64,000 nt of DNA from Scenedesmus sp. ARA3 (taxonomy: Eukaryota > Chlorophyta > Chlorophyceae > Sphaeropleales > Scenedesmaceae), in assembly GCA_004335835.1 (NCBI GenBank), contig RWJK01001390.1, positions 80,498-144,497 on the forward strand, given 5' to 3'. The notes under the pieces were generated by a model. That model had not been told where the DNA came from. It did not search any database and saw only the letters and a list, made by a program, of their open reading frames with translations. Of this stretch, positions 32,899-43,600 are shown one piece after another (position 1 is the stretch's first letter; each line of letters begins with the position of its first letter). A program made the position numbers and the translations under genes.

Positions 32899-34985
32899 GC
32901 CAATCCCTGCCGCCCCCACCGTCTTCTCTCCTGCTGCTACTGCTACTGCTACTGCTGCTGCTGCTGCTGCTCTTCAGGATATTCCGCCTGAGCTTGTGCA
33001 GCGCCTTGCGCCCAAACGCCACCACAGCATCCCCTTGCTGCACCCCTGCCAACCCCTCCAAAGCCCGCGGCTCCACCACTAACGGCGACAGCCGCTTGTA
33101 GCGCTGCACAGTCAGTCCATCTGCACAGTGCCCTGCCAGCTGCTGCAGCAGGCCTGCTGCTGCCGGGTCCCCGCACAGGTGCAGCTGCTGCGCTGGCATG
33201 CCCAGCAGCACTCTGGTCCAGCTCCAGCCGCGGCTCTTGTCTGCAATCATCTGCACCTCATCCAGCACAGCCACCTGCAGCGGCCACATCCAAGTGGGGA
33301 CTTCAATGCATGGACTTTTGGTTTGCAGCAGTCAGTGGCCATGACAATGGGGTTTGGAGCAGATGGAGTGGATCCTGTCTGCCATCATCTGCACCTCATC
33401 CAGCACTGCAACCTGCAGCAGGTATAACCAGATAGATGTTTGATGAAAGTGTGGGTTGCAGCAGTTAGGTGGATTTGAATGTGATTTGTTGAGCAAGTGG
33501 ATAGGATCTTGTCTGCAACCATCTGCACCTCATCCAGCATCGCAACCTGCAGCAAGCAATATGCAAGCAGAGGGCGATTGGTTGCAGTTGTGACTGGCAG
33601 CGAGATGGTTTGGCTGAACATGCATTGTATATGGGAAAGAGAAAGAATATTCACCTGCTGGAGTACTTGGGTTTCGACAACACATGGGGTGCACGTGGCG
33701 GCAGGTGGCATCAGCGGCGTGTCTTGATTCTTGCAACACCTGACTTTGGCAATATGACAGCGGTAAGGCAGCAGAACATCACCCGTGCCAACCGCCACTT
33801 CAAACCCATACAGTACACAGCAAAACACTATACATCTCAGGCTCACCTCCACGCGCTGCTCCACATCGGCCATCTCTACTGTGCATGCTGTGTGCCGCGC
33901 ACCACGCACCAGCCGCACCTCCTGGCCAGTGACCAGGTTGCACGGCACGCCTGCTGCATTCAGGCGGTCAGCGATCTGCAGTGACACGATATTGGCGGCA
34001 GTGGCAGCAGCAGCGTTGACAATGAGCGCTGGAAAGCCACCTGCGGCGTCTGTGCACCTGGCAAGCCTGCTGATCATGTGAGAGCTAGAGCTGTCCAAGC
34101 TGCACAGCAGGCGTGTGTGTGTGCAATTGCTGCTGGAGTCATGGAGCATCAGCTGCCGCTGCTTCACTGCTATCGCTGCTGCTGCCGCTGCTGCTGCCCC
34201 TGCCGCTGCTGCTGCCGCCGCCGCCGCTGCTGCTGCCGCCGCCGCCGCTGCTGCTGCTGCTGCTGCTCACCTCACAAGCCAGCAGCCGCAGCGGCCCGCA
34301 GTACACCCCGCTTGAGGCAGCCATCAGTGCAGTCAGCGCAGCATGCGTCTTGCCGCCTGCAGGTAGCATGGTTTCAACAAACGCAATAAACAAACTTCAA
34401 ACCTACAGATAGCTGGCAGTCACTGGCGCTGCATCATATCAGGGTGTACAACCTCTGATTCTTGTTCAGTCACATGACACTTGCACTTGCCGATGACACA
34501 GCCAACGCACGGCAGCAGGCTCAGCAGTGAAGTTACAACATGGTACATGCGACACTGAACGCACCACCATGCAGCTGCTTTGACTACTCCAACACGGGTT
34601 AGTGGAGTAAGCATACAGTCGGTTGTTTCACTCACTGTTGGTTGGCCCCAAGTGAGCAACCAGCTGCCGCTGCATTGCACGCGCCAGGGGGTACCAGCCA
34701 GCAGGCGAGCGCATGTCTGTCACACGCGCAGACTCCGCAGCTTCCTGCTGCGCGCGCTGCTGCTGTTGCTGCTTGCTGCGCCGCCTGCCACTCTTGCCAC
34801 CGCTGCCGTCGCCGCCGCCGCCGCTGCCGCCGCCGCTGCTGCTGCTGCTGCTGGTGCTGCTGCCGCTCCAGTGATGCTCATCTGTCTCTGCTGCTGTGCT
34901 CGCGGATGCCCGCTGCCAGGGACCTGCCTCTGCTGTAGCTGCAGCTGCACTGCGCATTCGTGGGGTTCGCTGTGGCAGCTGCCAG

Positions 34986-35018
<33 letters not shown>

Positions 35019-35488
35019 GTTGTTGACCTGTTACTTGCCATGGCAGCAGCAACCTCTGCAGCTGCAATTGCTGCAGCTGTGGCGAGCTTGTCTCGTTGAG
35101 ACCCCGTGGCAAAGGTGTGGTTGTATCTCAGGCACCCAAGTTGCTGCTGCTGCTGCTGCTGCTGCTGCCAAGTGCAGCTGCTGCGGCTGTCGATTGTGCT
35201 GGCCCTGCAAGGCCGCCCAAGTGCCGTTGCCAGCACCATGGCTGGTGACAGTGCTGTGCACAGCCAAATGTCATTTGTCCACTGGCTGTCACCCCATTCA
35301 CTACCTCCAGCTCTGCATTCGCTGCTGTATACTTGCAGGGAGCTGTTTGCACCAGCATCATGTGATACCTGCCTGGTCGGGTCAGGTGCAGTCCTGCCTG
35401 GCAGCAGCAGCAACTGCTGCCAAACCGCCGATGCTGCATGGGGCGCACACAAGCATGCTGACAACCTTTTGCTTGTATGTTGCAGCAT
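30286..35488 (-). CDS. SUV3-type organellar ATP-dependent RNA helicase
   Basis: Nine minus-strand exons: 35488..34636, 34356..34271, 33975..33847, 33274..32797, 32389..32311, 32056..31844, 31544..31136, 30985..30773, 30513..30286. Phases close to about 895 residues. Motif I is HLGPTNSGKT (Lys287), followed by SGVYCGPLRLLACE; then NLVTGQE, CTVEM, the DEVQ box VAVLDEVQMIADKSRGWSWT (361-364), VLVASDAIGMGLNLNIRR and motif VI QIAGRAGRFGS (566-573). The C-terminal part has LPLLRQSL, YEQLEAFARSMP and MFTWCTAP, as in SUV3. These enzymes unwind RNA in mitochondria (and plastids) for degradation and surveillance. The first 270 residues are low complexity (poly-Gln, poly-Ser, poly-Gly). The start MLQHTSKRLSACLCAPHAAS would suit organelle import but is not certain, since the frame is open further upstream. 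Introns hold decoy exon edges. Confidence 0.88.
32735..32824 (-). repeat. Duplicated donor edge of SUV3-like exon 4
   Basis: The exon 4 end plus donor (minus strand CTGTTCAATGCAG|GTGGG) occurs twice, 44 bp apart: 32779..32824 (the one used in the model) and 32735..32780. The copies differ at two or three positions, and both keep AG|GT. Confidence 0.85.
33374..33556 (-). repeat. Two decoy copies of the SUV3-like exon 4 start
   Basis: On the minus strand the acceptor and the start of exon 4, encoding LDEVQM, occur three times: real at 33280..33236, decoys at about 33421..33374 and 33556..33509, spaced about 137 and 135 bp. Each keeps CTGCAG|GT and about 40 bp of exon, then diverges. The decoys therefore repeat the catalytic DEVQ box. 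Confidence 0.92.
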
Positions 35489-36369
35489 TTGCAAACTCAA
35501 GCTTTTGGGCTGGCTGTCTCTTGGTTCATGTGATGCAAGCACCAATGCTGTCAGTATCTGTCGCGGAGATGCAAGCCGCCAGAAACGTCCTCAACGGTTT
35601 CTCGTAAGCATCATGTACTCAAGGTACGAAATTGACAGCGTTGAGGCATGTCACCAGTGAGTACTGTGCAGTTCAGGGTTCTGCAGGATTGTCATGTCAA
35701 GTTTCAAAGCCATCACGGCGTAGCTGCACTCTGTAACAGCGTGTTTCGCAGCTTTTATGCTTGCTTGGCTTGAAACGTGCAACATACACCGTGTGTTTGT
35801 GTCGGATGCGACTCTCTCCACCAACCGCTTGATGCTGGTGTTCTCCTACGCAAACTGTAAACCTGAGTGGGTCTGATTAGCTGTTGTGTCAGGACGTGGG
35901 GACTGCTCGTGCGCGTTTTACGTGCAGGCGTATGCACTACAGCTTGTTTTGCTGCTGATACCCCTGGCTGGCCTCCAACCTCTGCATCCTAGCATAAGGT
36001 AGGTATATCATTTCCACTTTACACAGCTTGCCAGTGCGAGGGTAGATGCTGCCGGCTGCTCAGTGGCTTCTCGCCATAACGCTCAACATGCTGCCGCGCG
36101 CCCTGTGCTTGCCCTGGCTTGATCAGTCGCTTACGAGCATTGTTATGATTGATGAAAAGCTTTAAAGGCGGCCAGAGAAACTGTACCTTCTTCAGTTGTC
36201 CCTGGTGCCATGCTGTCTGGTGGTGCACTGGGTGTCGTTGGCCACATTCACATACTCACGTGCATCGACCTCTGACAGCTGTGTTTTGCATTCTTGGACG
36301 TGTAGGTGCTTGTTCTTGGTGAAGGCTTGCTGTGTGCAACAACAGGCAGCTAGCAGCTAGCCTTGCAGG
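35489..36369. promoter_or_regulatory. Shared upstream region of SUV3-like (-) and MPDU1-like (+) genes
   Basis: About 880 bp between divergent starts. No gene is supported; no distinct TATA or repeated motif was noticed. Confidence 0.4.
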
Positions 36370-37988
36370 ATGCAGCAGGAGTGTGCATCAAGGCGTGTCG
36401 GGGCTGGGCATGGCTCGTCACCACGCCTTGCTGGCAGCAGGACACAGCGCAGCTGCAGAACACAGCTGCGGTCCAGGCGTAGCAGATGTGTTGCTGCAGC
36501 TTCCAGCCAAGGCTATATGCTGCCTTGCTTGCCAGAGGTGGGACACAGCAGCTGGCACAACAGTGCATTCAGCAGCAGCTGGGGCAGGACGCCCATGCAC
36601 TTGCCACACCAGCACCAGCAGCACCACCTACAGCAGCCTCAACAGCAACAGCAGCAGCTGCTAGCGGCACGCTGCAGGATAGCATGCCAGGCTCTTGCAG
36701 CAGCCAGCAGCAGCTTTGCGCAGCAGCAGCAATGCCCGCAGCAGCACGCCGCCTTCACCAGCAGCAGCAGAAAAGGCCACCGCAGCTGCAGCAGCAGGAT
36801 GCCTGGCCTAGCAGGTGCAGGCTTGCACTCTGGTTGCCACAGGCGTGTCTGTGCTCGTGCAGCAAGCCTCGCGCTCGCTGTGGAGCCCACAGCTGCAGCC
36901 ACAGCAGCAGTGGCCTCAGCGGCAGCAGTCACAGCCACGAGCCTGAGCTTTAGCAAGGTGGTGGCTGTGGTTCTGGGCTATGCCGTTATGGCTGGCAGCT
37001 TGTTCCGCAGCGTGCCGCAGATAGCCAAGGTGCTGCAGCACGGCAGCACTGAGGGGCTGTCTTTGACCAGCTATGTGGTGGAGCTGTGCTGCTACTCGGT
37101 CACCATCGCGTATAACATCAGCCAGGTGGGTGTGGACACAGTGTGTGCTGCTGCCAGGCAGTTGCTCGGCCAGTTTCATTAGATCAACTATCATTGCATC
37201 AGAGTTCTCTGAGAACAGTTGTCAGTAACTGTATGCTAGCCATTGTAAGCTTCAAGCCACAGCTTCCTCAGGCAGACAACCCCTCACTGGCTGCCGCGTC
37301 ACAGGCTGTGCGCTTTCCTTCGTTCCTACGCCGCCACTCCGCATCGCTCACAAGGTTGCGACGTGCTGTGTCTTTTCTGTTGTTTGCATGCCTGCAGGGC
37401 TATGGCTTCAACACCTTTGGCGAGGTCTGCGCCTGCTGGGCGCAGGACATCATCCTGATCGCGCTCATCTTCCGATTCAGCAACACCAAGAAGTGGATCG
37501 CAGCAGCAGTCGGCATCGCAGTGTCGCTCGGCTGCGTGTGGCTGCTGTCGCCGTACTGCCCTCGCCACGTGCTGTGTGCACTGCAAGCCAGCAACATTAT
37601 AACTATGGCGCTAGGCAGCAGGCTTCCGCAGATCATCTTGAATATGCGGCGGGGCAATGCTGGCGTGCTGTCAGTCACAACATGCCTGCTGAATGTGGCT
37701 GGCAATGCGGCGCGCATTTTTACTACGATCGTATTGACCGGGGATATGCTAATGCTGGGTGGGTTCCTCAGCCAGGGCACGCTGAACAGCATCTTGCTGT
37801 CCCAGAGCCTCACAACAGCGCAGCAGCGACGCAAGGCAGTGGCAGCAGCAGCCGGGCCTGGAGGTGTGGTAGAAGATGCTGCTGCTCCTGCAGTGGTGCC
37901 AAAGGTGCCTGCTGCTGCAGCTGTGGCTGCTGTTGGGCCTGACAGCAGCGCTGGTGCAGGCGGGTTCATCATGCAGCCAGCTACATGA
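36370..37988 (+). CDS. MPDU1-like PQ-loop membrane protein with long N-terminal extension
   Basis: Exons 36370..37125 and 37398..37988 join in phase to about 448 residues. The membrane core starts near residue 190. PQ-loop 1 is in GSLFRSVPQIAKVLQHGSTE with GLSLTSYVVELCCYS. Then GYGFNTFGEVCACWAQDIIL and PQ-loop 2 ALGSRLPQIILNMRRGNAGV follow, with several hydrophobic helices. This matches the recalled pattern of MPDU1 (Lec35), an ER protein needed for use of mannose- and glucose-P-dolichol in N-glycan and GPI precursor synthesis. MPDU1 homologues are usually about 240-250 residues; here a 180-residue Ser/Gln/Arg-rich, HxH-containing extension precedes the core and could be an organelle transit region. 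A later in-frame Met as true start is possible. Ala/Pro/Gly-rich tail. Confidence 0.78.
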
Positions 37989-40620
37989 AGCAGCTGTGGT
38001 AGCACACTGTTTGGCCGGCAGTTGTGTCATGCTGTTCTAACCAGCGGCTGCGATTTGAAGTATGTGCATAGATGTCAGGGCCTGGGTTTGGGAGGGTGTT
38101 ACAGCGCCCGTCGTTTGGCCTGTGGATGTGTTGAGGCTGCAGTGGCACATGTATTGGGCATGTAGGCACGTGTTTGTTGGAGGCTTTAGTGGCTGGGCTG
38201 CACCTGTTTCGGCATACAGAAGTGTCTATGGTGGTCACTGAAAAGTGGCGGAGGCTCACCAGGAGATGTGACTGGTGTGACTGAGGGGGGCCCAGGCAGC
38301 AGTGGCCTGCAGCGTGCGCAGCAGGCCAGCACAGGCACGCGCGCATTACAATGCACTTGCCGCAAAGCTGGGTGGCTTGTCCCCCAAGGGTAGAACAGCA
38401 GGGCAGCTGCAGCTGTGCAGCTGGTGCCAGCCGCGCGCTGTGTTGCTATGTGTTGTGGCTGTGTTGTACGTTGTGGACGCCTCGATATGTGCTGCAAGGC
38501 TTGCGTCGGCACTGTCATAGCTGGCAGTGTGTTTGCTCCTTCAGGCCTGCTGCAGTGCAGAGCAACGGTTCTGTCTGCTGAAGATGCTGACAATCTGGAG
38601 ATGTGCGCCATGCAATAGTTGTGATTCAGGCACTGCATCGCTCACTGGACGGCTTACTTGCAGGCTTCGCGTTTGTTTTGTGTTGAGTAGCAGTGTATGT
38701 GCACCCACCACATGCATGTGCATGGTGCAGAGTTCCATACTGCACAAGTGCGCTGCACTGCCTCTGGCAGCAGCAGCAAAGCATAGAGCCTGTGTGACCG
38801 GTTTGGACCAGTGCATTTGTTACATGTTATGCTGTGGTTGCTGCAGCTGTGTGTCTGTCGCTTGGATGTAGATGTGGGTGTTGCAGCTGAAGGTGCAAGA
38901 GAAGAAACCTCTAGTGTAGTGTATGTGTTTGTTGTGTTTGTGTATGCGCCAGCTTGTGTTGCTTGTCAGCTGACACTTGAGTAGCTGGTGCCTCCTGCTG
39001 ATGATGACTTTGAAGATGGTGTTGAGGTTTTGGCTGTTATGCCGCCGGCTGAGGTGTGCAGACAGAACAGCCAAAGTATGCATGCTAGCTACCTACATGT
39101 GTGTTGACAGCACCTTCACAGCAACGAGCAAATCTGGCCCAGCACCTGTTGCCGCGCTTCTTGGCTGGCTGTTGTGCCTGGGCGCGTTCGAACACGGGCA
39201 TGTCTCGCCCCAAAAGAAGGTTGTGGTGCATGCATTGCCTGCGATCTTTTGCAGGCACAGGCAGCTGGCTGTCGCATATGCAGCTGTCCGTGCATGTGTC
39301 ATCAGGCCGCACATAGCTAACCTTTTGCTGCCTGCATTTTTGCGCGCGCTATCCCGTAGCTTGATGGCAGCGCCTTGGCTCCCCTGCGCATGCACAGAAC
39401 ATCCTGCTTTGCAGATGTGCTGCAGGCGCGCTGTTTGTGGTGCGCCTCGTTGCAAGTTTTGCATTTTGCCATGCTGTTTGCTGGACTGTTTTTCTGTAGA
39501 GGCGGTGTACAGTTGCTTGCATCTGGTGCAGAGGGAGCAGGGCTGGCTGTGCAGAGCGTTGCATGTGCTGGCGTCTTGCGGTTCTCGGGTTTCTGCCCGC
39601 TGCTTTGCTCTGTGCAGACTGCAGCACATGTCTAGTCGTTTGTGTCATGTGCTGCTTGCCATAATGCTGCCGTCCAGCCTGAATAGGCTGATGGTTTCAG
39701 TGTGCATGCATGCTGTGCAGCTTCAAGCAGGGCATTGTGCCAGAGTTTTGACGTGGTTGCTGATTGGCCCATCCAGCAATTTGCGCACTTTGCGCACACA
39801 GGGCTGTTTTCTGTGGCTCGCATCGTGGCCCTTGTATCATACTAGTTTGTGCACAGCCCTGCAGGGCTTGGGGCTTAGTGGAAGGGAGCGTTTGTAACCA
39901 GCGTCATTGCTCAGATTGGTGGGGAGTCGCCAAGCTTTATTCGTGCATTTCCTCCTTAATTTGGCCAGCTGGAATGGTGTCCATGGCAGCTGTATCAACC
40001 CTGTATGCGGTGTTGCAAATCAGCCACAACACCACGCCCCCTCTCAACCACCATCACCACACAGGCACAGGGCCGCCCCCGCGCCACTTGCACCTGCCAG
40101 GTGGCAGTGCTAGCAGCATTGCCTCAGCAGCCAGGGACTCCAGGCTTAGCAAAGGCTTGGGCGCCAGTCAACTTGACGCAGTTGAACTGCCAGCAAAGTA
40201 AGGTTATCACAGCACTAAACAAGCGACCACGATCTTTCCATAATGTGCTTGAAAAAACCAGTTATAGAGCTCCCCCTCAACAGGCCAAGTAGCATGCTGT
40301 CTGTACAATTCGACAAGTGCCAAGCTTGGCCACAAGCCTAGCACCTGATGGCCCATGCATGGACACCCCACAAGGCACACTCGCTGCAAATGGTCCCACT
40401 GCTGTAGAGGGAAAGATACCTCTGTTCTCCTGCCTCTTCCCTCCCGCGACCGCCTGGAACGCCGTGCATGTGCTGCGCAGCGCAGCAGCACCCTCATCAC
40501 TCCGGAAACAACGCACCCCTGCCATGCCTGCTGCTTGGCAGGCTGCAGCTGCTGTACAGCCTGCCGCATTCGGGCTGCCCATCATCTTCATGCTACACCA
40601 CATCCTCCGGGCCCCTAGGC
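37989..40620. other. Long gene-poor spacer
   Basis: 2.6 kb without a supportable gene. A 306-codon open frame at 38977..39897 has no family motif and a Cys/Leu-rich random look. TGTAA at 39893..39897 (+) is the first good poly(A)-type signal noted after the MPDU1-like stop, so a very long 3' UTR is possible. Confidence 0.45.
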
Positions 40621-43600
40621 TTACGCCTGCGAGCCGCCCGCACTGCCGCGCCGGCTGCTGCTGCCGCTGCCAAGCCCGCTCTCAGTGCAGGCCGAGTCCC
40701 TCCTCAATGGGCTGCCCCTGGCAGGGCGGCGGTCTGCAGCTGAGCTGGCATGCCTCAGCGGTGAGTTGCCGCCACCACTGCTGCTGCCGTTGCCGCTGCT
40801 TGGGCCCAAGCTGATCCTCACTCCTGCACTGCCACTGCTGCTGGCTGCAGCACCAGACGCACCAGGGCTCTTCTTGCCACCGGCACCTGGGCTGCTACTG
40901 CCGGAAACAGGTGATGCAGCCAGCGGCTGCTGGGGCTCAGGTGCATCAACAGACAGGCCTGCTGGCACATCAGCTGCAGCTGCATGGCAGCTGCCTTCAC
41001 TGGCACATGCCATCGGCACTGGCATGCCAGCTGCCAGGCTGCTGCTGCTGCTGCCCCTGCCCAAGGGGCTGGGGCTGGCTGGCCTTGCTGCATCTCTGTC
41101 AGCTGGCGAGGTGCTCGTGCTGAGCCTACTGGGGCTGTGCGGGCCTGCTGCCGCTGCTACTGCTGTCGCAGGGGACGCAGAGCTGCTGTGACTCAATGGG
41201 CTGCTGCTGAGCCTGGAGGCAGTGCCTGCAGGGTGGCCAGTGCTGCTGCTGCTGCTGCTGCTGCCAGGTGAAGGCGACAAGACAGAGCCACCACCAACGC
41301 TGCGCACCTCGACACTCAGTGCCGCACGAGAGGCACCTGACACAGCTGCTGCCGGCACAGCACAGGATGTGCTGCCGTCTGCGCTGCAGCTGCTGCCATG
41401 CGCCAACGGGCTGCGCCTTGCAGGGTCTGGGTCAGCTGCGTTGCTGCTGTGCCGCAGAGGGCTGGACCTGCCGGGCCCCTCAGGGCTGCTGCCGCCTGAC
41501 CTGGCTTCTGCAGACACTCCCGACTCAACACCAGCTGCTGCTGCCAGACTGGCGTTGCCAGTGCTGCTGCTGGTGTGCTTTGCCACTGCCATGAGGTCTG
41601 GGCTTTGCGACCTGCCTGCAGGACTGCTTGCGCCAGAGCTCACACCCCCGAGCCTGCTGCTGCCGGCACTGCTGGTGCGGCTGCTGCCACTGGCTGCATG
41701 CACTTCCCCTGCACGGCTGGCTGACTTGGGTGACACAGAAGGAATGGGGCCTGCAGGGCTGCTGCAGGCACTGTTGCCAGCGCTGGCCTCGCTGTCACTG
41801 TCCGAGTCATCCTTGAACATGTTGAATGGCTTGCCTAGACCGCCACCTGGCGTGGTGGGGTGCTTGGCCATCTTGCGCTCCCGCTGCTGCTGCTTGTCTA
41901 GTGCAAGGTCGGAGTTGTGGCTGAGTAGGGCTTCTTGAATGCTGCTCCTACCTGGTAGGACTGCCCCAGTGGTGGCAGCTGCTGCAGCTGCACCAAGCGT
42001 GTGGTCAGGTTCCTGCTCTGCTTCACTGTCATCATCGTCCCTGAAAATGTTGAAAGGCCTGCCCAGGCCTGCACCTGGCGTAGTTGCATGCTTGCCTGAC
42101 CGCTGCTGGCGCTGCTGCTGCTGTTCCAGTTCCAACTCAGGGTTGTGCATCAGCAAGGCCTGCCGCATAGGGCTGCTGCCGCTGATCCTGCTGCTGGTGC
42201 GCAGCGCTGCCTCAACTGCCGCCTCCCCTGCCGAGCGTTGCACACCGCTGCTGTGAACACCTGCTACTGGCCCCTCCTCTGCATCATCACCATCATCCTC
42301 ATCGTCCCTAAAGATGTTGAATGGCCTGCCCAGGCCTGCACCTGGCGTAGTGGCATGCTTGCCTGACCGCTGCTGGCGCTGCTGCTGCTGTTCCAGCTCC
42401 AACTCTGGGTTGTGCATGAGCAGGGCCTGCCGCATAGGGCTGCTGCCGCTGATCCTGCTGCTGGTGCGCAGTGCTGCCTCAACTGCCGCCTCCCCTGCAG
42501 TGTGCTGTGCTGCACTGTTGCCAGCATGCATAGCTGGCCCCATCCCTGCATCATCAGCATCATCATCATCATCCTTGAACATGTTGATGGGCCTGCCCAG
42601 CCCAGCACCTGGCGTAGTGGCGTGCTTGGCCATCTTGCGCTCCCGCTGCTGCTGCTTCTCGAGTGCCAGGTCAGGATTGTGGCTCAGCAGTGCTTCCTGC
42701 AAGCTGCTCCTGCCAGTGGGCAGTCCTGCCACAGAGTGTGCTGCTGCTGCTGCTGCTGCTGCTACTGCTGCAGGTGCTGACCCCTCAACCGCAGCCGCTG
42801 CATCTTCAGTGTCCTGGAAGATGCTGAAATGCTTGCCCAGCGCTGCACCTGGTGTTGTGGCATGCTTGCCTGTTTGGCGCAGGCGCTGCTGCTGCTGCTC
42901 CAAGTCCAGCTCAGGGTTTTGCATCAGCAGGGCCTGGTGAATGTTGCCGCCACTGCTGCTGCTGCTGCTGTTCTTGCTTGCCGCAACGCCTGAGCTGCTG
43001 ATATCTGCGTCTGCGGCTGTTGTTGCTACACTGTCATCCTCACTTTCATCTGCAAACATGTTAAAATGCTTGCCCAACCCAGCACCTGGTGTGGTGGCGC
43101 GCTTGACCAACTTGCGCTCTTGCTGCTGCTGCTTCTCAAGTGCCAGATCTGGGTTGTGCTTCAGCAGCGCCTGCTGCAGCGAGACCCGGCCAGATGGAGG
43201 TGCAGTAGCTGCGTGGCCCGCCTGAAGATTGCTGCTGCTACTGCTCAACGGCTGTTGCTGCTGCTCAAGGGTCAATCCCGTCGGTGCTGCAGCGACTGCT
43301 GCTGTGTTGGCAGCAGCTACTGCAGGGAGTGAAGCGGCTGACGTTCCTGGTAGCATGCCTGCGCCTGCACCCTTTTCTGCTTCCTCTTCTGCTGCTCCAG
43401 CATCAACATCTTCCTCCTCATCATCAAACAGAGCATTGTCCACACAGATGCTGATGTGCTTGTCATGGGGCCTTGATGAAATTCGTGTGTCTGATGCCGT
43501 GTGCTGGCCCAGCCCCAAGCGAGGCTGCTCTGCATGCACTGCGTTGCTGCTGTCTGCTGCTGGCTCCTCATTGAATGACACCCTGCGCTTAGCCTGCTGC

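Noticed and set aside
38977..39897. 306-codon plus-strand open frame after the MPDU1-like gene
   Set aside because: Cys/Leu-rich random-looking composition, no motif, no splice support. It fits a stop-poor GC-rich spacer or 3' UTR.
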